Shown here one piece after another: positions 21,101-33,100 of a stretch of 60,496 bases of DNA. Under the pieces are notes generated by a model that was given only the letters and a program-made list of their open reading frames with translations, was not told where the DNA came from and did not search any database. Position 1 is the first letter of the stretch; each line of letters begins with the position of its first letter. The position numbers and the translations under genes are program-made. Source of the stretch: Symbiodinium natans (lineage: Eukaryota; Sar; Dinophyceae; Suessiales; Symbiodiniaceae); contig CAJNDS010000240.1 of the NCBI GenBank assembly GCA_905221605.1, forward strand, positions 129,420 to 189,915, written 5' to 3'.

Positions 21101-24100
21101 TCCACAACGACAACCTCTTCAAGCCACACAACGAGCAGCTCGACGTCGACAAGCAGCTCGACCACGTCTTCAACAACTACTTCCACTTCGTCATCGTCCC
21201 GATCCAGCACGTCGAGCTCAAGCCGTACAGACACCAGCACGTCCCTGACCTCATCCAGCACCACTTCTTCAAGCACCACATCGACTTCCACATTGCTTGG
21301 ATCAGTGGTGATCCCAAAGATGTTCGAAGGGACGACGCAGGGCCAGGTGCTTGCACAGTCGCTGCAGACGGCCCTGGCTGCAGCTCTCCAGGAGGACCCC
21401 GTGCTCTCCGCAACCACACCCGCGGGCAACGTCACCGCAGTGAGGTTGGACACGCCTGCGGCCATGGGCCCAACTGTGCTGCAGCTGAACCGCACGCGCA
21501 ACCCAGGTTCCCCACTCACCGTGGTGCTACCACCGGCGCTGATTCAGGACGTGTCCGGCGGAGGAAATCCGGTTATGGTTGTCACAGAGTTGAAAGACGA
21601 AGTCGCAGGGACTTTGCCGCATGACGGGGCAGACGGCAACAAGGTCATGGTGAACTCCCCAGTCATAGAGATCTCTTTCGCCAAAGAAGCCAGTGGGGAG
21701 GTCGCCGTACTTGATATAGTCCGAAACAACGACACAATCGTGTTTGCCATGCTTGGCCGTCCGCCGGTCCCTGGTGAAAGTTGCGCCTTCTTTAATTCCA
21801 CCACGGGACTTTGGTCCAATGCAGGCGTGCAGCTCATGAGCAGCTTCGAGGTGGGCGGCGAAATCGTCGAGGCCTCTTGGTGCCAGACATCGCACACCTC
21901 CTTGTTTACCATTCTCGAGAGCGTCCCTTTTGATGTCCTTTATGAGACCGATACCAGCAACATGAATGCCAGCGGCTACACTGTGGTGTTGGCTTTGGTG
22001 GCGGTCGTGTGGTGCATTGCGGGTGTTGTACTTTGCTTCCTGTGCCTGCGCTGGGTGAGACCGCCAAGCTCCGGGCAAGCAGAACTCATGTACGCTCGCG
22101 GAAGTGCGAGGCAAATGTCGTTCCAGTGCAGCACGGTCGTTATCACGGAACCAGTGGAGGGCGGCACGACTCCAAAGCGTGGCAAGGCGCAGAAGGTTCT
22201 GGTGAAGTGGGACATCGAGCCGGAGGAGATGGTTGAAGACCTTGACCAGCTTCGCGGCTTCCGGGGGGTGACAAGCGATCAGGGTGGCCCCGAGCGGGAG
22301 GTGGTCCAGATCAAGTCCGACACCTCTCACCTGTCCCGGGCCTCCGAACGCTTGACGACCCAGCGCTCCCTGCAGAATCTCGAAAGTATCTTTGGGGGGC
22401 TGGATCCAGACGATGGAGAAGAGCCTATATCCCCCTTGGGAAATATTTTTGTATTTTTGCTTATATAAAACCCAAGAGGATATTTAAAACACATTATTTT
22501 TATGAAGGTTCGAAGGGGAGTATAGGAGCAGGAAGAGCTGAGTGAGCTGTGGCGTGAGCTCTGGGGTGACCTGTGGGAGGCTGACGAAGATCCTCCAACA
22601 CCTGTCGATGAGCTCTGCCCAGGAGGGCGCCCAGTCGATGCCTACATGCACGGAGAGCAACTACTGTACCTGGGACCCTATTTACCTACGTTTTTTATGT
22701 GTTATGCCTATTCATTCAGGGTATAGTTATTGCTAATCTGTAGGTAATTTGGGTCCCAGGTATTTCTCTTCTTCGCACCAACGCTTCATCCCGGCATATG
22801 TCGAGGGGCCAGGTATATTTCCAGACGACGGCACACCGCCCATGTATAACGTCCTGGTGGGGGTCCGCTCACAGCTTCGAGACATTTGGGGAGCAAATGG
22901 ACCCTAAGATTTTGGTCATAAGTTATACCCTGCTACTACTGTTACTAGAATTCCTGTTAAGGTGCCCTGCACTTCTATATCTCCTGTTGAGGTATCGTTA
23001 AGGTACCCTAAGGCCTATGAAGGTAGATGATCCCCAAACACGATAGGCCCTAAGCCAAAGCCCATGATCCACAAGCTCTTTTAGGGTTTGATCTGGTCCC
23101 AACGAGCTAAAAATTCCTATCAGAGTGCCCTATACTTCTCTAATTCCGATGAAGGCGCATGATCCCTAAGCCCCAAGCCCCAAACCCTAAACCCGAAACC
23201 CTAAACCCCGGCTCCATTGGGTCCCTTAAGGAGCACGTTCCCCTTCAGCTCCTCCGGCCGCCGTTTGCGGTGGGCGCCCGCGTGGAGGTCTTCTCTGAGA
23301 ACCTTGGGGAACATGTAGGGTCTAGGGTTTAGGGTTTAGGGTTTAGGGTAACAAATCAACCTGGATCATATAATCATATGCCTTAAGAGGAACTTGTAGT
23401 CGTATAGGATACCTTAGTGGGAATTACAGCAGTATAGCGTATCCCTTCATGGGAATGATAGTAGTTTAGGGTACCCTCATCGGAGTTATAGTGGTATGTA
23501 GGGCCCTTTGGCCCGCAAGGAAGAACCGGTGCTGGCTGCCTGGCCTGATCATTCGAGAGCCGGTCGGCGCCCTCATGCACTTGGAGACCTTCCAGGTGCT
23601 TAAGTAGGCTTGATTATCCCTGCATAGCCCTAAACCCTAAACCCCTTAATTATGGGGGGAACCTAGGGGGGGGGTAGTATAAGTCAGTCACCCCCCTAGG
23701 CCACCCAAGACCCAAAACCATAACAACCTATACCTCAACCCTGACCCACCTAAAGACTCATAGGAAAGACCCATAGCAAGACCCATACCATGGAACCACC
23801 AGAAGACCCACACCAAGACCCACATAGAAAAATCCCACTCTAAACTCCATACACCAATACACCCATAGAAAAACCCATATTCCCAACCCGAAATCCCTAA
23901 CCCTTGAAAATGGAAATGGTCATCTCTAATAAAATAACAATAATAGGAATAAGGTTTAGGGATAAGGTAAAACCATAATATAGTTATAATCTGTAACAAC
24001 TTAAGGATTGTCACTACATTATACTTATGACTTATCAACTGGAATTTCAATAATTATCCTATCCTTATGCTTGCCGAATAGCATAAAATAGTCTTCTAGA

Positions 24101-27100
24101 AACTCATCATTCATTAGCAACTGATGGACGCGATTGAATACTTTATCAATATCGGGTTTAGGTTGTTCTGGTTCTGGTTGTGGTTCCTCATCAACAAATT
24201 TATTAGGAAATTGTTCGTTTAATCGTTTGCGTATTTGCCTTTTCTGCTTTTCGTATTCTGCCTTAATCTCTGCTTGTAATTCGTCGTTTAGTTTGCCTTC
24301 TTTCCTTAAGTTGCCTAACTTCGTTAAATAACCTTTCATCAATATATTTAGTTCCGAGTTCGGATGTAACGCATAATGGAAATGGGCATCCCAGTTTTCG
24401 TGTTTTATTTTATGCCCGCATTCTTCGCATAATTGGCTCCCCTTTGCTCTCTCTTCTCTTCTCGCTTGGTTATATTCCTTCTGGCTTTTCTTGTAGCATT
24501 TTCTTTTCGCTTCACGGCACCTATTACAAGTCTTAAAGCCGTCAAACTCTTCATCATCTTTAGTCGCACAACACGATTTACACACTCGCTTTTCCATCTT
24601 AACATATGAAAAAGTCTAGTCTTTATACATGGTTAGACTGAAAAAATGTTCTAATATTTTAATTAATATTAGAACATTTGAACGAGCAATGGGCAATAGG
24701 GGCAACGACTCCAAACTAATTAACCATTACCGTATTTCTTATGATACGCTTATGGCACAGTATAACACGCGGGGTGAAAAAATGATGTCTGGGACTTCAA
24801 AAGACTTTACACTGTCAAACATATAAGCAACCATATCTTTAAACAATTCTTTTAAAATCTCCTGTAATTCATAAAATTCAAACAACAATTTAAATCGTTT
24901 CTTATACTGACTTAAATGCTGATAATCCTCCAGTTCATCTATTATAGCACTTAACCTAGCATTATACATTCTTATCTTTCTTCTTTCAATTAGCCAAGCA
25001 CTCGTGGTTTCTTTCTTCTCTTTCTTAAAACACAAACAATCCATATTAATATTACATATATATTAATTCAACTTTTTAAGAATGCGATGTTTCAACTCCT
25101 CAATTTCAATTTCTATTCGTTCTATGTCTTTTTTGATGACTTCAATGTCTGTAGTGTTCTCTTCTATTCTTTGTTCGCATTCTTCAGGCGTTATACCATG
25201 GTTGCCAAATCCAGTATCACATATTTCAACGCTTCCCATTTGCTTCTCGGTTTTAAATATAACGTTTTCATCAGGCGACACATGGCGACCACCAAATTTT
25301 AAATTATGCCTATCTTCTACTATGTTAGTTGTTATTATGTTGTTTTCTTTCACAGTTTTGGTTTCTTTATGATATGACTGACGCTTAAACTTACAAGGGA
25401 TACAAGAAACACCTTTAGCATTGATGAAAAGACCTTTATTTTTTCACTGTCACTACCATTATCACTCATTTATATTATTTAGATTTCTTACTATTTTTCA
25501 AACAAATAATAACTGGTTTTACAAACTCTAATGACAAATAGCAACATCGTTTAATTTTATTATCGGTTATTACCTGCTGTTCTATTACTTCTAAACCGTT
25601 TATGGTTTCAATATAAGTATCATACTTTGTATCCATTATATATTTAAATCATATAATTTCTAATTATTAATAATGAGTGAAACAATACCAAAAGTGGAAC
25701 CGATAGACATACCCGAATATAAATATAAAAACAGCAAATACGAAATGATGCCTAACTTACCCGCTAGGATGCTATGCGTCGCTTCTTCTACTGGAGGAAA
25801 GACGGTGCTCATTCAAAATCTGATATTGAAAATCTACCGAGGTTCATTTGAAAGGATATACATATTTTCGCCTAGTGTTCATGTTGATGACACTTGGACG
25901 GCAGTTAAGAAATATATAAGCGATGTAATGAAGGTGGATACTGAAAAGGAACAGGTATATTATGAAGACTATGACCCAATAGCACTGAAGAAGATAATGG
26001 ACACTCAGCATAAAGTCATTGATTTTCAAAAGAAAAACAAACAAAAGGATTTATTTAGCATACTTATAATTATTGACGATTTCGCAGACGACCCCAAATT
26101 CGTTAGATACTCTAGTTTGTTACATGGATTATTCACGCGCGGGCGACATAACGCCATCTCGTGTATTCTATCCACGCAGAAATACAATGTATTAGCACCA
26201 ATAATTAGGTTAAACGCTTCGGCATTGTTTATCTTCAGGTTGAAGAATATGAATGAAGTCAATAGCTTTTTAGATGAAAACTCGGCGTTAGTGGATAAGA
26301 ACTCACTGTATCAGATGTATCAACAAGCGGTGAATTATGCCCCCTACTCTTTCTTCTACATTAACACAAACGCCAAGGATGTTAATAAGATGTTTTATAT
26401 TAATTTTGAACAACGCTTTGAAGTTTCCGATGATTAATAATATAACAAAAATATTATTAATTATCATTAAAATAAACTAAATGAGCATAAGTTACAAGGC
26501 ATACACTTACCATTATTACTACATTTCTTTTTGTTCTTAAGTTCCTCCACTTCTTTTTCCAATGCTTCCGTCTTTTCTATGATGTTTTGAATGGAGTTGA
26601 AGGTGATTAAGTCGTTCTTTACCCTTTGTAATTGTTCATCTAGTTTTTGGTTAATTTGTTCGTCTAACGTTGGCATTATATATTAATATACATAATTCTT
26701 AATCATCATCATCTTTAATTTTCTTTTTCAATTTCGTTATTTCACCTTTCAATGAAGCTATTTCTTTCTGTAACTCTTGAACACAACCCCAAAGAACAAC
26801 AGTCATCTTATTATATGCTAATAATTTTATGCCTTCATCATTATAATATATTATGTTGTCCCATTCTTTCGGCATCTTAGCGTCTTTTATGTCATCAGCT
26901 ATAAAACCCAAGTTTGACTTTTTATCTTCGTCTTTAATAAAATTATATGTTTTAGGTTTGATATACTTAACGGCTTTATAACATTCTTTCGTATTTACCT
27001 CTTTAACGTTCTCTTTCAGTTTAGCGTCTGATGTTTCAGTTAAAGCAACACATGTTACATTTCCTCCAATATCAGCGTTATTCGTTGTAGTAAAGAAACC

Positions 27101-30100
27101 ATAAACATCTACGCCTGTATTTGTTGCGTCTAATCTTGATAAATTATTATTGCTTAATCTAATAAATCCGTCAGTATCTGGGTTATTTATTAATACTCGT
27201 TGCGACCCTGATACATCAGTGTGAGTTATTTCCAGATTGCCTAATAAATTTATTTTTCCATCGGTTAATTGAATTTCTGGCGTGCTACTTTCTAAACCTA
27301 TTGTTAAGTTCATTTCTCCTAATGTATCACCATTTCTAATATATAACTTATATTGAGTATCCAATACTTCTTTTAATTCGCTACTATTTTGAAACATAAA
27401 ACGCCCCCAACTAATTACATCAGCTTCACCAACGATATTACCAATGCTATTAAAAGTGAGGTTATTTGTAACGGCTCTATTTAATGTAATTCCGTTAGTG
27501 TCGTTTAATTGTAAAGCAATAGTGCCAGTAGTCGGGTCGGTTGTTCTATTTGATTGTAATGAAAAATTTATTTCTTCTGTTGATATTACATTTAATGAAT
27601 TATTAGCGTCGGCTCTTTGAAATATTCTACCCGAAATATTTACATAAATATCGCCGTTGAATGTTGATGTGCTTTGAAACGATGCTGTGCTTCCAAAATT
27701 AGCATTGCCTCCCGATACATTTAGTTTATTTGAACCTTGAATAACTCCAATGCCTAACGATAAGCAATAAACACCATTTCCGTTTGCTGTATTTAATAGA
27801 AGTAATGAAGAACTGTCGTTGCTTTTGTTATAGGCATTAATACCAAAAGAAATAAATTTTAAGTATCCTTGAGCATTCTTAACGCACATTACATTAGATG
27901 CATCCGTGGTATCTTTATAAAATGTAATTCCTGAGTTATTAGAAATATTTAAGGTGTCGTTTTCATAATTTATAGTGTCTTTAAAATAAGTTGGGTTAAA
28001 TAATGTTGTTCCTCCTGTTGTATTATTACATTCAATAAATGTATTAGTGTCAGCGTCTGTTGGTGCTCCTAACACTAATCTCATTGCCTCTTGGTCTGTT
28101 CTTAAATCCATTGATATATTTGATTTAGTAGCGTTATTATATCTTTCTATACTTGTATTAGCGTCTGTTAATTCAATATTTCCACCGATACTAACATTAT
28201 TAGTTAAATTAATGCCGTCTGCTGTTAAATTAGTTAATGATAAATCATTAGTAATATTAACATTTCCGGACGGGTTTAATTCTAAATCAACAACACTATC
28301 ATCAGATGTAGCGTTTGATACAATTTTATTTCCTTGTAAAGTTATATAATTAGTAGCATTTTTAAACACACTTACTACTTTATCCCCTCCTCCCGTTTGA
28401 TTACTAAATAATAACCCAGTAGTCGGTGATATATTTATTGTTTCATTATTCAATGTTAAGCCCGTATGAATAATAGTAGGAGCGCTACAATCAATAACTG
28501 GGTTTGTTTTAAACCTATCAGTAAAATCACTCAATGGAACTCTTAATGCTAATAAATTATCAATTTCTGTATCAGTGTATCCACTACCACCACCAGCACC
28601 TGCTATTAATGTATCCACCTCGCCTTTATTATAAAAATTCGTCGCTAATAATGTGTTGTTTTGATAATTCGTAGATAAATTTGTGTCTATTTGTGTTGAT
28701 GTGTAATAATTGGTAAAGGTCGTGTCTATTTCTGTTTTGTTATAGAAGTTGCTACTTAAAACTGTGTTTGTTTGGTAATTATTAGTTAAATCAGTATTAA
28801 TAGCATTAATATTATTAAAATTTTGAAGCTGTTTGGTATTCAAAATATCAATAGCATCTGTGTTTGCTTGAATGCTTGATGCGTTCGCTGTGTTTATGTT
28901 TGTTAATTCTGTTTTTGTTGCGAAGTCTTGTTCAATGGTTGATGTTCCTGTTTCATAGACTTTTACAAAATCATTAGCATAAATAGTTGTTGTCCCATCT
29001 AAACTCATTGCTTGATTTAACATAGTTAATATTATTATTGATTAGATAATAATAATATTAATTATCTTCGGTTAATGATTGTTCATTCTTCTTTTTCTCA
29101 TACCATTTCTTTTTGTATTCTTTCATCTTTGCTTCATCAATATTTGGTTTTGCTTTTTCATACCTTTGTTTAAGTTGTTCGCACCGCTTACTGTTTTTAT
29201 AGTCTTCTTCATTAAATGTTCCTAGATATTTTAAATGTCTTTTGCTATTCATATGTTCATGTCTATGACCTTCAGTAAATTTTCCACCGCATGGGCAATC
29301 GTGTTTTACAGATGCTTTCGCTTTTAATTCTTCCTTATGCCTTTCTCTATGTGCTTTACTATATTTCTGGGCGTCTGCTTTCGTTTTCTCTGGGTTTTCT
29401 TTCCTTCTTTCTCTTCTTCTTTCATTTACCCTATCTTTATTATTTTGCTTCCACAATTTGTCATATTCTTTTTGTTCTTCTTCAGTTCTCTTTGCTACTC
29501 TTTCATTTAATGTTCCTATTTCTTTGATTATTTCATTTTCACGCTTTAGTAGTTCTTCTTTACAGTTACAAGGAAAGTTTTCAACGAGCTCAATATCAAA
29601 ATGTTCAATACCTGTTTTATTCATAAACATATGTATTTTTGATGCTTCAGGTTTGGTTTTAACAAAATTCTTATGTTTGATAAATCGTTTGTCTAATTCG
29701 ATTGTTGTTGAACCTATATATATTTCATCGTTTTCACTGTTAATTATTTTATATATTTTGCTACTTTGATATTTGTTTATATCCGCTGTCATTGGATACT
29801 TATATAAGTTTGTATCTCTTTAAACCTTCTTCTCGTCAGTCGAAAACAATACTTCCATCAGACCTAATTTCCAGAACAGTCTCCGATATTATGTGACAAA
29901 AAATCTCTTGGATTTTTTCTTCTTCAGCTAATGTTCTAAATGGTTTTATTTTAATATTAGATAAACCACTCATTTTTGTATTGACACCAGTCATATGTTG
30001 CTCACTCATTTTTTCAAAATTAATACCAATGATGAATTTATCGCTTCTATACTGTTCGTAGGTAATACTACATGCGTCTTGGTCTGGGTTAATATATGAA

Positions 30101-33100
30101 AGCATACGGTTTAAGAAATACCAATGCTCGGCTAAACTTTGTGATTCAAATTCTGGATATTTTTTGTTGTGTATTTGAACCTGCCACGAAATATTTAAAT
30201 TCTTATTAGCGAAACCATACCCTTTATCCGCTCCTGTCGCATTTGCTCCTAGGTCATTAAGTCTAGCGTTAATCATCGGATTGTAAAAGTAATTCCAACG
30301 CTTATAAACATAATTGTCGGGTAAATAGTAACCGTTTTCCATTCCTGCGGTGTTTCCTGTTCCTAAAGATGCTCCACGCTGTTGTCTATATAAAGTGATA
30401 AACATACCATTTAATTTACTTGCTGATTTAACAACATTCATATTAATCTCGTTTCCGTCAGTGCTGAAAGTTTGACTTAGTGTGTGATACATAGGATAAA
30501 CAATTTTTAGAGAACCGCCCTGTAATAAGTGACTCGTTATATTATTATTCACTTGTGAATCAAGAGAGACCACCTCCGCTCTTACAATCAGCGAGTTAAG
30601 CTCGTATAACGTGCTCGTGTCGCCGGTTGTGAAATAATGTCCATATCTATCGCCTTTACTATCGCTGTAATCACCTGCTGTTACTACTGGTTTAATAATT
30701 GGTGCTTCTGGGTCTGATGTTAAAGTTACTTCAATTTCTAAAGGAGCATAACGAACTGGTAGATAATAATTACTTTCTAGGAAACCGCATGTAAATTTAT
30801 GACCTAATCTTACATATTCACCACCACGAATTCCTGACATAGAATGACGAGTGTATCTGTTTCCAATATCACCAAAAGCGTTAAAGTCACGATAATTTTT
30901 GTTTCCAGTGGGCGCCGCTTCTACGGTGGTGCTTGTAGATGGGTTAGTTGTAGTAGGGTCATAATCTATTCCTACAAACTGTTCAAGTCCATTAGCGTAT
31001 TTATGTCGCCAGTCATCATCCCAACGAGGATTAGCCGCGCTTTCAATATCATCAGAGTGTCTGCGTCGGCAGATTTAAACGAGTTGTATAACTCACAATG
31101 TCTATTATATTGGTCAATGTCTTGAACTAACTGACCTCCCACTGTACATCTATAACGACTGAAGAAGCCATGAAGTCCAGATAAGGGGCGTAAGAAATGA
31201 CTTTCTACATCATTATTCTTTAAGTTAGCAAACAAACGGATACTAGACAAATCTAAATAAGTCCCGTCTTCACCTGTAATGTAAAACCTAATATTTAAAT
31301 TTCCGCTTCCGTCACTTTTATAGACGTTGCTACCGCTAGGAAAGTAATTTACATGACGACGGTCTGTTACATACTGTGCGGTTTTAGGTAATCCAAAGTC
31401 TAACGCTGGACTCATAACATCACTTGCTTCTGCTACTAAATTATCCATTATATAAACTAGATTAGATTTAATATTTTTAAGATTTTTTTTTATCAGTTTC
31501 AGGTGGCAAAATCTTTTTAGTTTTAATATCATTATTTTTTATAATAATTTCTTGTTTCTCTTCTAGCATGTCCTTAATCATATTATAGTCTTTTTTGTTA
31601 ATATCCCTTTGTATTATGTTATTTAACTTATTTGCCTTCCCGTTTAGTATTAACTCTTTATATGGTTTATAAGAACTTTTCATCATTATTTAAGTATATA
31701 ATACTTTATATAATAATGGAACCATTATTTGTCGTAGCAACATTAGGAGTCATAATACCAGTATATTTTGAATGGGTCTTAGGTCACTTGTTATATTGTT
31801 ATGAAAACGCTGGTCATTGTAGAAAAAGAATGCTCTATAGGAAGGTAAAGCTAGATATTGAATTTGACACCGAAAACCTTGTTTTTAAAAATGTTACATC
31901 AAAACAACTACCAAAGAATACACTAATAAGATATGAAATAGACGGCGTGATATACAAAGAAATTATACGCTTAGAAGGTGATAAAAATGATGTGTTTAGG
32001 TTTAGGTCTTACAGAACAACAACGGACGAAGATGTTAGCAACTGGACTTATTATGACGCTAATGGTCTTGAATATAAGTTTAACACTTTTTCTTATGAGT
32101 TTGTATAATTAAAACAATACATAATTTCTGGTAAAATCATCGTATTCAATGTTGTAGCGTTTTAATACATGGGGCTTGACTTTATAAGTTTTATCTGTTT
32201 GAAGTCTTCTATAAATCACGCTTCTGTTTCTTTCATAAGTATAAGACTTATTAATTTCCAAGTAACATTTTAAGCAATAAGAAGATATGCCTTTACTAAA
32301 GTCGTCATCCGCATTTTCTGGATAAATCTTGAAATGTTCCTTGTATTTCCATTTCTCACAATTTTTACAGTATTTAGCGTTAAATACTTGTTGTATTGCT
32401 TTTATAGGTAGTTCTTCACTATCTAGTTGTCTCCAATATAAGGGGTCTCTTTCCCCGTCTTGATATTTCAGAAAGGTCTTGAGTTCATTTACAAAATCTT
32501 TAGTAAAATCAAGCATATAAGTATTAAAGATAATTACTATTTATTCCAATTTTGTATTTGAATATTTCTTGCTACTTGAGCACTATCATCCACTCCTTGT
32601 TCAAAACTACCCTGCGTAGTCATATTTTTAAACTTATGCGCCTCCGATGGGTTTATTGTTCCTGTTTCATCTTTGATTGCGTTCCTATCTAAAGCACTGA
32701 TTACATCCCCTTTATTTGAAAATCTTAACGCGTGTGGGTTCTTCTGACGATTACCAAGGGAAATAAAAGGGGCGTTATAAGTCGTTGTTATATACTTTTG
32801 ATTACTCCTATTGTTTATTTCTTGAAGAACGGAACTACCAAGGCTATGTCCCACCAAACGAGTAACATCTGGGTTTTTCTCCAACTCTGCCATTACATCC
32901 TTGTATTTCTCCGACATTTGAACATTATGAGAGGGTATTAAAAATATATCACTGAAAACGTCATTTACTTTAGAACCAAATCCAGATTTACCGCCCGTGC
33001 CTGAAATATATAGCGTGTTGCCCTGTTTGAATAATCCTGTGTTTCTAGCGTAGGCAGTTTGTAATCCCTTAACGTCATCAATGCTGTTTTTATTTTCTAC

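Noticed and set aside
18568-21519. Very long antisense open frame of Val/Ala repeats, and forward His/Asp-rich and Arg/Gln-rich frames, across the gene B stalk
   Set aside because: They are by-products of a repeat whose units avoid stops in all frames. Only the Thr-rich frame continues into conserved domains on both sides.
23688-24050. Open frame with aromatic-rich protein in the left inverted repeat, and its twin at 45,183-45,665
   Set aside because: Both are the same inverted repeat read outward. The low-complexity Trp/Gly/Phe composition and lack of leader motif argue against a gene.
30972-31080. Programmed ribosomal frameshift in the capsid gene
   Set aside because: No convincing slippery heptamer with a downstream pseudoknot is visible, and other genes in the element carry similar single-base breaks. 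Mutation or sequence error is simpler.
32109-32516. HNH endonuclease call for the CxxC...CxxC protein
   Set aside because: The zinc pairs fit, but I could not place the catalytic His residues, so only zinc binding is claimed.
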